A stretch of DNA of 64,000 bases from Chloroflexi bacterium UBA6077. Lineage in GTDB: Bacteria > Chloroflexota > UBA6077. Location: positions 62,001 to 126,000 of the forward strand of contig DIXP01000112.1 in assembly GCA_002436065.1 (NCBI GenBank). The letters are read 5' to 3'. A program made the position numbers and the translations under genes. The notes beneath the pieces were generated by a model. That model was given only the letters and a program-made list of their open reading frames with translations, had not been told where the DNA came from and did no database searches. This document shows positions 8,014 through 17,167 of this stretch, piece by piece (position 1 is the first letter of the stretch; each line of letters begins with the position of its first letter).

Positions 8014-10221
8014 CTACTCGCTCATCACTACGTTCACGTGTGGATTGCTTACGTCAACCTGAATCCTACCATTTTTTCGCTCGAAGTTCAGGTCCAACTC
8101 CTGATCGCCCACCCTGAGGTGGCGCAACGAGAGTTGGTTGAGCCAGGCCGGTAGGGCGGGCCTGACCTGGATCGTCGAGTTGCCGGCCGCCGGCCGAAGC
8201 CCCAGCGTCTGCTGCAACAGCAAGAAGACCGAGCCAGCCGCCCAGGCCTGGGGGCTGCAGGAAACCGGGTACTGAGCGGGCATCGACTGATATCGACGGT
8301 CCCTATCGAAGCCGCAGTACAGCTCGGGTAGGCGGTACCCTCCAAACCTCAAGCCCGCTTCATAGAGCTCGGTGAACAGCTGGCAGACGGCCTCGTCGTA
8401 GCCGTATCGCTTCAGCCCAGCGGCTATCAGGGAGTTGTCGTGGGGCCAGATGGAGCCATTGTGGTAGCTCATGGGGTTGAAGTTGGGCTCCAACTCGCTC
8501 ATGGTCCTGATGCCCCACCCTGTCAGCATGTCCCCCGCCATCAAGCGCCCCACCACGCGGCGCGCCCTATCGGGTGAGACGATACCTGACCAGAGGCAGT
8601 GCCCAACGTTGGAGGTAATGGAGGGCACAGGCCGCCCCTTGGCATCCAGCGCCTGTGCGTAGTAGCCCTCGCCTTCCATCCAGAATTTTCGCTCGAACCG
8701 CTCACGTAGCCGATCGGCCTCCTCCAAGAGCTGCTGGGCCAGATCGTCCTCCCCCAACCCGCGAAGCAGACCGGCCACCCGGATCCGGGCGTCGTAGCCG
8801 TACCCCTGGACCTCAACCAGCGCGATGGGAGGCTCCACCAAGGTGCCATCCCGCCATACGACGGAGTTCGGGGAATCCTTCCATCCCTGATTCCTGATGC
8901 CGCGCGTCGAGCGGCTCCGGTACTCCAGAAAGCCATCCCCGTCCAGACCCCCGCGGCAGCGCACCCACTCCAGCGCCCTCATCATGGGGTCTCGCAGCTC
9001 GGCCACCAAGCTCCAGTCCTCGGTCCAGCGCACATACTCGGTCAACAGGATCAGGAATAGGGGGGTGGCGTCCACCGTCCCGTAGTAGGAGTCGTGGGGG
9101 ACCTGCCCCGTGCGCGCCATCTCGCCGAACCGGATCTCATGGAGGATCTTGCCGGGCTCCTCATCCCGCCAATCATCGAACTCCCTGCCTTGGTGCCAGG
9201 CAAGGAAACGCAGGGTACCGAGGGCGATGTCCGGCCGCAGCATCAGGGTCTGATAGGAGGTGATCAGGCTGTCCCGACCAAAGGGCACGCTGAACCACGG
9301 AATACCTGCTGCCGGCAGGGAGCCCGAGGGTGAATCGGTCATCAGCAGCCGAATATCGTAGAGCGCCCGCTGGACCATAGCGTTGAACAGCTCGTTATCG
9401 GAGATGATCGAGGTGCACTGGCCGGCCCACTCGCGGTAGGAGTCGGATATGGAGTCGTACTCGATGTCCAGGGGTACCACAGGGGCAACCGCGTCCCGCA
9501 GCAAGGGATCCACATGCAGGGTGATGGAGACAGCTTGCTGTGGCGGGAGGGTGAAGCGATAGGTGGCTACCACATGCGGCGGCATCACTCGAGTCTCTTC
9601 CCGAGGACCGAGAGGGGAAGCGGCTGCCGGCACGCAAGCTTCCCCGGTGAAGACCTCGATCTCGGTCGGCGGCTCCTCAAAGCTGATCTGCGTCCGCCGA
9701 AGAACGCCATCCGCCCCCAAGTAGCTCAGCCAGAGTGATCGCCCGTCGTGGGTAGGTGGGGAGATCATTCCTCGCCTGGCCTGCTTGGCATAGCCACGAA
9801 CGTCGAACATGTCCCGGAAGTCGGACCCGAAGGCAAGCTTGACGGTCAGATCCACGGGGAAGGGATTGAAGCTGAAGAAGCCGACGCGCTCGTGAAGACC
9901 ATCGCGTATGAAGCGGTTCCGGCGAACGCTGATGGTTCGGGCCTCGACGGCGGTACCGTTCGGCAGGACGCCCCGTTGGTTGGCGAACTGCAGGGTACCC
10001 ACGAAGCTCTGGTCACCGGCTGCAGAGAGCAAGGAGAGGTCCATCCCCTCCACAGTCATCTGGTACATGCTGAGGAACCGGGTATCCCGGAAGTAGAGTC
10101 CCTGCCCCTCGGTACTGAGGGCGCGGATGTCTCCGGCGAGGTCGCACACGAGAAAGAGCTCGCCTTCCTTGAGGACGGACCGGGTATCGAAGGAGAGGGC
10201 AGTACGGATATCAGTGGACAT
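8014..10221 (-). CDS. Glycogen debranching-type protein (amylo-alpha-1,6-glucosidase family)
   Basis: 735 residues. The N-terminal beta-rich GDE_N domain (SVLKEGELFLVCDLAGDI...YFRDTRFLSMYQMTVEG) is followed by an (alpha/alpha)6 barrel with AAGIPWFSVPFGRDSLITSYQ, SYHNGSIWPHDNSLIAAGL and YPVSCSPQAWAAGSVF, the hallmarks of the MGH1/GDE_C-like family. Members are annotated as glycogen debranching enzymes, though many have unproven substrates. No signal peptide; cytoplasmic. A second, archaeal-type debranching enzyme lies at 45.4 kb. The upstream gap is filled by a repeat array. ATG 10221 is the first start. Confidence 0.85.
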   Translation of the reverse strand: MSTDIRTALSFDTRSVLKEGELFLVCDLAGDIRALSTEGQGLYFRDTRFLSMYQMTVEGMDLSLLSAAGDQSFVGTLQFANQRGVLPNGTAVEARTISVRRNRFIRDGLHERVGFFSFNPFPVDLTVKLAFGSDFRDMFDVRGYAKQARRGMISPPTHDGRSLWLSYLGADGVLRRTQISFEEPPTEIEVFTGEACVPAAASPLGPREETRVMPPHVVATYRFTLPPQQAVSITLHVDPLLRDAVAPVVPLDIEYDSISDSYREWAGQCTSIISDNELFNAMVQRALYDIRLLMTDSPSGSLPAAGIPWFSVPFGRDSLITSYQTLMLRPDIALGTLRFLAWHQGREFDDWRDEEPGKILHEIRFGEMARTGQVPHDSYYGTVDATPLFLILLTEYVRWTEDWSLVAELRDPMMRALEWVRCRGGLDGDGFLEYRSRSTRGIRNQGWKDSPNSVVWRDGTLVEPPIALVEVQGYGYDARIRVAGLLRGLGEDDLAQQLLEEADRLRERFERKFWMEGEGYYAQALDAKGRPVPSITSNVGHCLWSGIVSPDRARRVVGRLMAGDMLTGWGIRTMSELEPNFNPMSYHNGSIWPHDNSLIAAGLKRYGYDEAVCQLFTELYEAGLRFGGYRLPELYCGFDRDRRYQSMPAQYPVSCSPQAWAAGSVFLLLQQTLGLRPAAGNSTIQVRPALPAWLNQLSLRHLRVGDQELDLNFERKNGRIQVDVSNPHVNVVMSE

Positions 10222-10277
10222 ATTGGCCGTCAGCCACTACCGCAGCATCCAGTGTCGCTCTGATGGATCCAACTCGC

Positions 10278-10505
10278 TGTCATTCTGAGCAGCCCGCCTC
10301 CTACATGTCATTCTGAGCAGGCCACACCGTCCCTATCACCCTGGGCAGGCCGCCACTTTATGTTCTGAGCGGGCCGCCCCGTCGTTGTCATTCTGAGCAG
10401 GCCGCAGCCCTAACCTGTCATTCTGAGTGGCCCGCAGGCCACGAAGAATCTCCCGTTGACGTAGTACCAGGAGATTCTTCGGCGCTGCGGCGCCTCAGAA
10501 TGACA
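10278..10505. repeat. TGTCATTCTGAG element with an expanded six-unit left-arm array
   Basis: Six degenerate direct units of about 28-30 bases, consensus TGTCATTCTGAGCAGGCCGC, begin near 10278, 10306, 10334, 10359, 10386 and 10416. They are followed by the same hairpin core and single inverted right arm as at 6193-6309. The gap 10222-10556 otherwise shows nothing. It is not a CRISPR: the units abut with no unique spacers. Confidence 0.85.
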
Positions 10506-10556
10506 ATTAGAGGCACCGCCTCAGGACGACAGGTCCTGCGAAGCTACTTTGGCGTA

Positions 10557-11237
10557 CTACGGACATAGTTCCAGCAAGTCGTGGAGGGAATGGAGGGCGT
10601 GGTCGGGATTGAAGCCCAGCAGCAGCCCCTGGGGACTTGGCCCCCACAACGCAGCAGCGACCCTAACCCCAGCCGCGCGGCCGGCCTGGAGGTCCGCGAT
10701 GCTATCTCCCACGTAGAGGGTGGCTTCGGGTCGAGCAGACATCATCTCCATGCCCTTGAGCACCGGCTCGGGCTCGGGCTTGTGCTTGTCGGTATCATCC
10801 ACCGATACCACCACGTCCAACAAGCTCTGCAACCCGAACATGGGTAGCACCCTCTCCACGTCAACCCTTCGCTTGGAGGTCACTATGCCAAGGGGGTAAC
10901 CACGCCGGCGTAGCTCTGATAGCACTTCGGCCGTATAAGGAAAGGGGCTAACCAGATCGTCGTGTAGCCGCTGATATGCCTGGAGCCATTGGTCTTCCAG
11001 CTCGTCCACCCGGTCCCGCAGGGTGGGGAAAAGCCTCCACAGCTGCTGGCGAGTGGGCGTGCCGAAGCCCTTCTTGATCTCCTCATCGGAGGGTGGGTTA
11101 TCCACCAGTTTGAAGAGCGTGGCCCGATAGCAGCTGAGGATCAGCTCGGTGGTATCCACCAGCGTCCCATCCAGATCGAACAGCAGATAGCGGAAAGGTG
11201 ATTGTCTAGAAGAGCTGCCTTCCACAGATAACCTCAT
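10557..11237 (-). CDS. HAD-family phosphatase (phosphoglycolate/pyrophosphatase-like)
   Basis: 226 residues. HAD motif I LFDLDGTLVDTT (Asp21, Asp23), motif II IVTSKRR, motif III near HKPEPEPVL and motif IV YVGDSIADLQAG, with an alpha-helical C1 cap. Closest annotation classes are phosphoglycolate phosphatase (Gph) and pyrophosphatase PpaX; the substrate cannot be told from sequence. ATG 11237 overlaps the end of purA by 32 bases and there is no later ATG before motif I. Probably cotranscribed with purA. Confidence 0.88.
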   Translation of the reverse strand: MRLSVEGSSSRQSPFRYLLFDLDGTLVDTTELILSCYRATLFKLVDNPPSDEEIKKGFGTPTRQQLWRLFPTLRDRVDELEDQWLQAYQRLHDDLVSPFPYTAEVLSELRRRGYPLGIVTSKRRVDVERVLPMFGLQSLLDVVVSVDDTDKHKPEPEPVLKGMEMMSARPEATLYVGDSIADLQAGRAAGVRVAAALWGPSPQGLLLGFNPDHALHSLHDLLELCP

Positions 11238-12489
11238 CCCTACTTGCCCCTATTCCAACGAAATCTATCTTCACTCCCAACAGCGCCTCCAGTCTGGAGA
11301 GGTAGCTGAGGGCCACCGCAGGGAGGTTATCCAGGCTTCTCACCGAGGATACTGGTCCCTGCCAGCCCTCGTGGGACTCGTAGACCGGTTCGCAGCGAGC
11401 CAGATCATCAGGATCCGCAGGCACGTAGTCTATCTCGGTGCCATCCAGGCGGTAAGCCACGCAGATCCTCAGTTGGGGCAGATCGTCCAGCACATCCAGT
11501 TTGGTCACCGCCACGGAGTTGAAGCCGTTGACCTCTACCGAGTGCCTGGCCGCCACCGCGTCGAACCAGCCGCACCTCCGCGGACGGCCGGTGGTTGTCC
11601 CGAACTCGTAGCCCCGCGAACGGATCTGCTCCCCGGTCTCGTCCTCTAGTTCCGTCGGCATAGGGCCGCCGCCGACCCTGGTGGAGTATGCCTTGAACAC
11701 CCCCACGGCCACGTCCAGGTACGAAGGCCCTATCCCTCCCCCGAGGCATAGCCCCGCCACCGTCGGTGAGGAGGAAGTGACGTAAGGATAGGTGCCGTGG
11801 TCGGGATCGAGCATGGTCCCGTGGGCGCCCTCCAGCAGGATGTTCTCCCCCTTCCGTATCGCCTCGCTCACAATCGGGCCGGTCTCGCGGATGTAGGGGC
11901 GCAGGCGGGCGGCGTGGGCCATCAAGGAATCGAACATCGGCTCCAGCTGATAGGGGGCAGCGCCGTAGACCCTGGTGATCAGGGCATTCTTCTGGGCGAG
12001 GGCCCGCTCCAACTTCACCCTGAAGGTTGCAGCATCGAGGAGGTCTCCAACCCTGAGACCGTTGCGCGCAGTCTTGTCCGCGTAGGCGGGACCTATCCCT
12101 CGGCCGGTGGTGCCTATTCGCCCCGCCCCTCGCTCCTCCTCCATGAGGCGATCGAGCAGCAGGTGGTATGGCATGACCAAGTGGGCCCGATTGCTGATCA
12201 GCAGGCCAGAGGTATCGACACCGCGCTGGTGCAGGGTGTCCAGCTCCTCCAGGAGGATGGCGGGGTCCAGCACCACCCCGGGCCCCACGATGCAGATGGT
12301 AGAGGAGTTGAATATGCCCGCCGGAACCAGGTGGAGCGCGAACTTGCCCTGGTCATTGACCACGGTGTGGCCGGCGTTGTTGCCGCCGTGGGAGCGAATC
12401 ACCACGTTTGCCTTCTGGGCAAGCAGGTCTATTACCTTGCCCTTGCCTTCGTCTCCCCACTGACCGCCAACTACGCCTACAATAGCCAT
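11206..12489 (-). CDS. purA: Adenylosuccinate synthetase
   Basis: 427 residues, full family length. GTP-dependent conversion of IMP and aspartate to adenylosuccinate in AMP synthesis. GGQWGDEGKGKVIDLLA and SHGGNNAGHTVV form the N-terminal IMP/GTP site; GTTGRGIGPAYADK, EGAHGTMLDPDHGTYPYVTSS, GEQIRSRGYEFGTTTGRPRRCGWFD and SVRSLDNLPAVALSYL are all present. ATG 12489 is preceded by GAGAGGAGA. Confidence 0.97.
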   Translation of the reverse strand: MAIVGVVGGQWGDEGKGKVIDLLAQKANVVIRSHGGNNAGHTVVNDQGKFALHLVPAGIFNSSTICIVGPGVVLDPAILLEELDTLHQRGVDTSGLLISNRAHLVMPYHLLLDRLMEEERGAGRIGTTGRGIGPAYADKTARNGLRVGDLLDAATFRVKLERALAQKNALITRVYGAAPYQLEPMFDSLMAHAARLRPYIRETGPIVSEAIRKGENILLEGAHGTMLDPDHGTYPYVTSSSPTVAGLCLGGGIGPSYLDVAVGVFKAYSTRVGGGPMPTELEDETGEQIRSRGYEFGTTTGRPRRCGWFDAVAARHSVEVNGFNSVAVTKLDVLDDLPQLRICVAYRLDGTEIDYVPADPDDLARCEPVYESHEGWQGPVSSVRSLDNLPAVALSYLSRLEALLGVKIDFVGIGASRDEVICGRQLF

Positions 12490-12885
12490 CGTGTGTCTCC
12501 TCTCGCGTTACTTCCACGGCAGCGGCATTTAACCCGGTGAACAGCACCACCGCTACCGGCCAAGTCGTGGGTCTTGGTGGCGTGGTCCAGCTGAAAAGCT
12601 GTAAGAGGCGCCGCAAGTCGCCGGGACGCCGACATGGTAGCGGGCATGGCCTCACCACGCCGACAACAGCTGACTCAATGAGAGGCCGGTATCGCACCGA
12701 CCCCCGATCAAACACAGTAGCGGGCAATCTCAGCCCGGCGGCCATTATATCACAGCACGCTGACCTGCTCTTCGATCTGACGAGGCCGGTGCTGGCTGTT
12801 GACGCCCATTCGGGGCAAGTCTATTATTCTGAGAAGCCGAGCAGCTGCCTAGCATCGAACATCGGTGCAGCCCGAAGGAGTCGCC
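12490..12885. other. Divergent intergenic region purA / SorC regulator
   Basis: 396 bases without a convincing gene. The right part carries the regulator promoter (12799-12827). No tRNA-like fold was noticed. Confidence 0.6.
12799..12827 (+). promoter_or_regulatory. Sigma70-type promoter for SorC-family regulator
   Basis: TTGACG (12799-12804), 17-base spacer, TATTAT (12822-12827), 59 bases before ATG 12886. Confidence 0.65.
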
Positions 12886-13839
12886 ATGTCCCCCGTCAAT
12901 GTGATACGCATGCTGGAAAAGGTTGCGCGCCTGTACTACGAGGACGACCTCACGCAGCAAGAGATCGCCGGCCAGCTCGGTGTATCGCGCCCTAAGGTCG
13001 CCAGGCTGCTGAAGCAGGCAAAGGAGCGCGGAATCGTCAAGATCGAGATCGTTGCTTCCCCAACGGCCACCGGCGAGCTGGAAAGGAACCTCGAGCATCG
13101 CTTCGGCCTCAAGGAGGCAATCGTGGTGCGTGTGGACGGCAGCAACGAGCCCCTTGTGCGCCGGGAGATTGGGGCAGCCGCGGCGGAGTGTTTTCTGCGG
13201 GTACTGAACGAAGGGGACACGGTGGCCGTCTCCTGGGGACGGACGCTGCTGGACCTGGTAGACGCCCTGAGGCCTCAACACACGCCTGCCCGCATCGTCC
13301 AGATGGTTGGCGGCTTCGGTCGCGTCGACGTCAATGTCCACGCGAGCGAGCTTGCCCGCAGGATTGCCGAGAAGCTGGATGGGGACTACGTGCCGCTGCC
13401 CGCCCCCGCAATCGTCCAGACGCCCGAGCTGCAGGCGGCGATCATGGAAGACGTAGGTGTGCGAGACGCAGTGGAGGGGGCGAGAGAGGCACGGATCGCG
13501 CTGGTGGGGATAGGTGTTCCCGGGCAGAACTCCGTGCTGGTGGAGTCGGGCTATCTCTCGAAAGAGGAGATGGACGAGATCGAACGGGAGGCAGTGGGAG
13601 ATATCTGCGCCCAGTTCTACACTGCCCAGGGCCAGCTGTACGACTCCCACTTCTATCACCGGGTTGTGGGGCTACCGCTTTCCGACCTTCGCGGGATAGA
13701 GTATGTGCTTGCGGCCGCTGGAGGGGTATCCAAGGCTAGGGCGATACTGGGAGCACTGCGAGGGAAGCTGATCAACGTCTTGGTCACCGACGAAGACACG
13801 GCCGAGGCCGTGCTGCAGATGGACACAACGGAAACGTAG
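12886..13839 (+). CDS. SorC/DeoR-type sugar-binding transcriptional regulator
   Basis: 317 residues. The N-terminal HTH (YYEDDLTQQEIAGQLGVSRPKVARLLKQA) is followed by a SorC-type effector domain (LFGLKEAIVV-like start, LNEGDTVAVSWGRTLLDLV, GVGVPGQNSVL-type loop, AAGGVSKARAILGALRGKLINVLVTDE). The family binds sugar phosphates and controls adjacent catabolic operons. Here it converges on a 2-oxoacid dehydrogenase operon, which makes it a candidate regulator of that operon (inference). ATG 12886 has GAAGGAG 5 bases upstream; a GTG at 12865 is in frame but lacks a site. Its last codons and stop lie inside a perfect palindrome shared with the convergent gene. Confidence 0.9.
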   Translation: MSPVNVIRMLEKVARLYYEDDLTQQEIAGQLGVSRPKVARLLKQAKERGIVKIEIVASPTATGELERNLEHRFGLKEAIVVRVDGSNEPLVRREIGAAAAECFLRVLNEGDTVAVSWGRTLLDLVDALRPQHTPARIVQMVGGFGRVDVNVHASELARRIAEKLDGDYVPLPAPAIVQTPELQAAIMEDVGVRDAVEGAREARIALVGIGVPGQNSVLVESGYLSKEEMDEIEREAVGDICAQFYTAQGQLYDSHFYHRVVGLPLSDLRGIEYVLAAAGGVSKARAILGALRGKLINVLVTDEDTAEAVLQMDTTET

Positions 13840-13858
13840 GGGCAACCCCTACGTTTCC
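13830..13858. terminator. Palindrome carrying both convergent stop codons; probable bidirectional terminator
   Basis: Perfect 13-base arms GGAAACGTAGGGG and CCCCTACGTTTCC around CAA. The regulator gene and the E2 gene both end with codons GAA-ACG-TAG inside the arms. There is no long T-run, so termination strength is uncertain. Confidence 0.7.
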
Positions 13859-15072
13859 TCAAGCCTCTCCGGCTTCTCCAACTGCTCCTTGATGGCGCTC
13901 AGGAAACGCGCTGCAGCGGCACCATCCGTGACCCTGTGGTCCACCGACAAGGTAGCGCTCATCAGGTGGGCAAAGCCAAGCATGTTACCCATTTCGGTAC
14001 TGACGGCCACCGGCTCCAGGCTCACACGACCTAGGGCCAGGATCGCGGCCTGGGGCGGGTTGATGATGGCAACGAACTCGTCCACCGGGTACATGCCGAG
14101 GTTGGAGATGGTGAAGGTCCCACCCTCGTAGTCAGCCGGGGCAAGCTTGTTCGCACGGGCCCTGACAGCCAGCTGCTCGATCTCGCGGGTGATGGTAAGG
14201 GCACTCTTGCAGTCCGCATCCCTCACAACAGGCACCACCAACCCATCATCGAGGCTGACGGCCACGCCCAGGGCGACCTGGCTGTGAGTCTTGATGCCGT
14301 CCTCGGCGAAGCTGGAGTTCAACGCTGGATGGGCACGCAAAGCTTTCGCGACGGCGGCCACGACCAAACCATCGTAGGAAGGGGTAGAACGCCCCTCGCC
14401 CTTCAGCCTGGCCCGCAGCGCCACCGCTCTGCTCACATCGATCCGCATGGTCAAGTAGAAATGAGGAGCGGTGGACTTGCTGTCCACCATTCGCTCGGCT
14501 ATACGTCTCCGCATACCTGATAGAGATGTGGGCTGCTGAGCAGCTGGCTCGACAGCGAGGCCGGGTGATGGGACAAAGGCCAGAACGTCGCGCTCAGTGA
14601 TACGTCCGCCCGGACCGCTGCCTTTGACCAGAGCCAGGTCGACGCCGCGCTCTCTCGCCAACCTCTTGGCAACGGGGGTAGCCTGGGCTGCGCCCTGGGA
14701 CGGCTGAGCCGAACCGGCAGGAGAAGCACCCCTCATTCCCGCCGCCGAACCAATGCCTTCTCGCCTGGGAGTCAGATCGATGGAAGCAGCGAGCCGAGCA
14801 ACCCCTGGTTCAGTACCGGGCAACGGTTCCTCTATGGTATCGGCCAGGTAGGCAATAGGGAGGGTTACGCCAACGGTGTCGCCATCCCCATAGAGGCGCC
14901 GGCGCAGGTAGCCCGAGGCCAGGGACTCTACCTCGATGGAGACCTTGTCGGTCTCCGCCTCGAAGAGCGGATCTCCCTTGTCTATCCAATCTCCCTCCTT
15001 CTTGAGCCAGGACACGATCTTGGTTTCCTCCACGGTCTCCCCCAGCTTCGGCATGATGATGGGTTTGATCAT
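13849..15072 (-). CDS. 2-oxoacid dehydrogenase E2 (dihydrolipoyl acyltransferase), operon 1
   Basis: 407 residues. The lipoyl domain (residues 1-75) has the lipoylation site ETDKVSIEV, Lys43. The E3/E1-binding domain is PVAKRLARERGVDLALVKGSGPGGRITERDV. The catalytic domain has the active-site DHRVTDGAAAARFL and GTFTISNLGMYPVDEF. It transfers the acyl group from E1-bound ThDP to CoA in a pyruvate, acetoin or branched-chain dehydrogenase complex. ATG 15072 follows the E1beta stop by one base. No E3 is encoded nearby. The exact 2-oxoacid is not determinable; pyruvate or acetoin is likely from the E1 type. Confidence 0.93.
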   Translation of the reverse strand: MIKPIIMPKLGETVEETKIVSWLKKEGDWIDKGDPLFEAETDKVSIEVESLASGYLRRRLYGDGDTVGVTLPIAYLADTIEEPLPGTEPGVARLAASIDLTPRREGIGSAAGMRGASPAGSAQPSQGAAQATPVAKRLARERGVDLALVKGSGPGGRITERDVLAFVPSPGLAVEPAAQQPTSLSGMRRRIAERMVDSKSTAPHFYLTMRIDVSRAVALRARLKGEGRSTPSYDGLVVAAVAKALRAHPALNSSFAEDGIKTHSQVALGVAVSLDDGLVVPVVRDADCKSALTITREIEQLAVRARANKLAPADYEGGTFTISNLGMYPVDEFVAIINPPQAAILALGRVSLEPVAVSTEMGNMLGFAHLMSATLSVDHRVTDGAAAARFLSAIKEQLEKPERLEET

Positions 15073-15073
15073 G

Positions 15074-16075
15074 CTACGCCTCCAGAGAGAGTATGCCGGA
15101 GTACTCCAGCAACCCACGAGCAGCGGCGACTATGTCCTCAGCGCTCGGGATGGCCAGCGCCTCGAGGTTAGGCGCCTTGGGAAGCGGCACATCGGCACCA
15201 GCCACCCGGGCGATGGGGGCATCCAACTCGTCAAACAGGCTCTCGCTGATGCGGGCCGCTACCTCAGCCCCCACTCCACCGGTCTTGCACGCCTCGTGGA
15301 CTATCAGCGCTCGGTGGGTCTTCCGCACGGAGGCGGTGATGGTCTCCATATCCAGGGGTGAGATCGTCCGCAAATCTACCACCTCCGCCTCCACCCCCTG
15401 CTCGGCCAGCCGATCCGCCGCCTTCAAGGAGTAAGGGACCATCCGGGAGTAGGTGAAGATGGTAAGGTCCCGACCGGGCCGCTTGACGTCCGCCTTCCCG
15501 ATCGGTATCAGGTAGGACTCCTCGGGGACAGGACCCTTCGCGCCATACAGCATCTTGTGCTCGATGAAGGCGACGGGGTTGTCGTCGCGAATGGCGGATT
15601 TCAGTAACCCCTTGGCATCGTAAGGGGTGGAGGGCATCACCACCTTCAGGCCGGGGGCGTGGAGAAGCCAGGCCTCCAGGCTCTGGGAGTGGTGGGCGCC
15701 CAGGGTCCTGCCAGCGCCCCCCTCGGTGCGCAGCACCATCGGCACCGTGGTCTTCCCGCCGAACATGTAGCGGGTCTTGGCCGCCTGGTTGACCAACTGG
15801 TCCATGGCCAGACCGATGAAGTCCACGTACATGATTTCGACCACCGGCCGCATGCCGGTCATGGCCGCCCCGAGGGCAGTCCCAACCAGAGTATTTTCCG
15901 AGATAGGTGTATCCCGTACCCTCTCAGGGCCAAACTGCTCCAGGAGCCCACGCGTGGCTCCATACGCGCCACCGTAGAGGCCCACATCCTCACCCATGAG
16001 GAAGACCGTGGGGTCCGTCTCCATCTCCTCCCTCAGCGCCTCGCCGAGGGCCTGCCAGTATGTTATCTCTCGCAT
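15074..16075 (-). CDS. 2-oxoacid dehydrogenase E1 beta subunit, operon 1
   Basis: 333 residues from ATG 16075. It begins MREITYWQALGEALREEM like other E1beta chains, with FLMGEDVGLYGGAYGAT, RDTPISENTLVGTALGAAMTGMRPVVEIMY, GAHHSQSLEAW and VVDLRTISPLDMETI. It pairs with E1alpha to decarboxylate a 2-oxoacid with ThDP and acylate the E2 lipoyl group. A GGAGAG site precedes 16075; an upstream ATG at 16093 would overlap the E1alpha stop as ATGA and is the alternative start. 41 to 60 percent-type divergence from the second E1beta at 19.7 kb is suspected by eye but was not computed. Confidence 0.94.
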   Translation of the reverse strand: MREITYWQALGEALREEMETDPTVFLMGEDVGLYGGAYGATRGLLEQFGPERVRDTPISENTLVGTALGAAMTGMRPVVEIMYVDFIGLAMDQLVNQAAKTRYMFGGKTTVPMVLRTEGGAGRTLGAHHSQSLEAWLLHAPGLKVVMPSTPYDAKGLLKSAIRDDNPVAFIEHKMLYGAKGPVPEESYLIPIGKADVKRPGRDLTIFTYSRMVPYSLKAADRLAEQGVEAEVVDLRTISPLDMETITASVRKTHRALIVHEACKTGGVGAEVAARISESLFDELDAPIARVAGADVPLPKAPNLEALAIPSAEDIVAAARGLLEYSGILSLEA

Positions 16076-16089
16076 GCCATCGCTCTCCA

Positions 16090-17055
16090 TCATGCGTACA
16101 AGTCCTGGTACAGCTCGTCCTCCGAGGGCAGGGGGCTGTCTATGGCAAACTGGACCGACTCCTCGATCTCGGCCTGCACGCTGGCCTCGATGTCCTCCAA
16201 CTGCGCGGCCGTGAAGGCACCTGATGAGAGCATCTTCTCCTTGAACAGCTTGAGGGGGTCGCGGTCCCGCCATCGAGCTTCTTCCTCTTTAGTGCGGTAC
16301 ACCCGAGGGTCGCTTCGCGAGTGGCCGTAGTAGCGGTAGGTCTTGCACTCGAGAAGGGAGGCCCCTTCGCCACGGCGCGCCCGCTCCACGGCCCTGGCCA
16401 CGGCGTCCCGCACGGCCAGGACGTCCTGGCCATCCACCACTTCCCAGGGCAGGCCGTAGGCGTCCGCCCGAGGGGCAATGTCCCGTGTGGGGAACATGAG
16501 TCTGGCCGGACCGGACATGGCGTACAGGTTGTTCTCGCAGATGTAGACCGCCGGCAGCTTCCAGACGGCCGCCAGGTTGAGGGACTCGTGGAAGTTGCCC
16601 TGGTTGGCCGCTCCGTCGCCGAAGAAGCCCAGCACCACCTGGTCCGTTTTGCGCAAGGTGATGGATAGACCGGCGCCCGTGGCTATAGGTATTCCCGCGC
16701 CGACAATGCCGTTGGCCCCCAGGTTGTTGAGGTCCAGATCGGCTATGTGGAGAGACCCACCCTTCCCCTTGCAGCAGCCGGTGGCCTTGCCGAAGATCTC
16801 GGCCATCATCTCCTTCAGGTCGCCGCCCTTGGCGATGCAGTGGCCGTGCCCCCTGTGGGTGCTGGTGATGTAGTCGTCCCCCCTGATAGCGGCACAGGCC
16901 CCCACGGCCACCGCCTCCTCGCCCGCGTACAGATGGGAGCCGCCCTCGATGAGGTTCTGCCCGAGAAGCTCCATGACCCTATCTTCAAAGTAGCGGATGC
17001 GAAGCATGTCCTGGTAGTAGCCGGGGAACCGCGCCGCCTCCTCCGTCCTCTGCAT
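16090..17055 (-). CDS. 2-oxoacid dehydrogenase E1 alpha subunit, operon 1
   Basis: 321 residues from ATG 17055. The ThDP/Mg motif is FFGDGAANQGNFHESLNLAAVWKLP; YAGEEAVAVGACAAI, STHRGHGHCIAKGG and the loop YRYYGHSRSDPRVYRTKEE are typical of PDH and acetoin-dehydrogenase E1alpha. The site GGAGGAGG ends 5 bases before ATG 17055, so the in-frame GTG at 17070 is not needed. First gene of the alpha-beta-E2 operon. Its promoter (17129-17157) lies immediately beside the end of an IS element. Confidence 0.94.
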   Translation of the reverse strand: MQRTEEAARFPGYYQDMLRIRYFEDRVMELLGQNLIEGGSHLYAGEEAVAVGACAAIRGDDYITSTHRGHGHCIAKGGDLKEMMAEIFGKATGCCKGKGGSLHIADLDLNNLGANGIVGAGIPIATGAGLSITLRKTDQVVLGFFGDGAANQGNFHESLNLAAVWKLPAVYICENNLYAMSGPARLMFPTRDIAPRADAYGLPWEVVDGQDVLAVRDAVARAVERARRGEGASLLECKTYRYYGHSRSDPRVYRTKEEEARWRDRDPLKLFKEKMLSSGAFTAAQLEDIEASVQAEIEESVQFAIDSPLPSEDELYQDLYA

Positions 17056-17128
17056 CAACGCCTCCTCCACGCACCAACTGATACCCTACGCCGTGGGCTC
17101 GACCAATTGTCAGCATTTGTGCGACACG

Positions 17129-17157
17129 ACCATAGCCACGGGGTAGACCGCTGTCAA
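17129..17157 (-). promoter_or_regulatory. Sigma70-type promoter for E1alpha-E1beta-E2 operon 1
   Basis: Minus strand TTGACA (17157-17152), 17-base spacer, TATGGT (17134-17129). The -35 hexamer is 10 bases from the end of the IS-like element that starts at 17168. Confidence 0.65.
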
Positions 17158-17167
17158 GCGGTTGGAC

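Noticed and set aside
10278..10440. Tandem units of about 28-30 bases as a CRISPR array
   Set aside because: Units abut without unique spacers, vary in sequence, end in a hairpin element found elsewhere, and no cas genes are present.
12745..13659. 304-codon minus-strand open frame over the SorC gene
   Set aside because: Shadow frame of a well-supported regulator on the opposite strand.
15074..16273. Long N-terminal extension of E1beta (operon 1)
   Set aside because: The extension is antisense-like read-through of E1alpha; homology and the ribosome site place the start at 16075.
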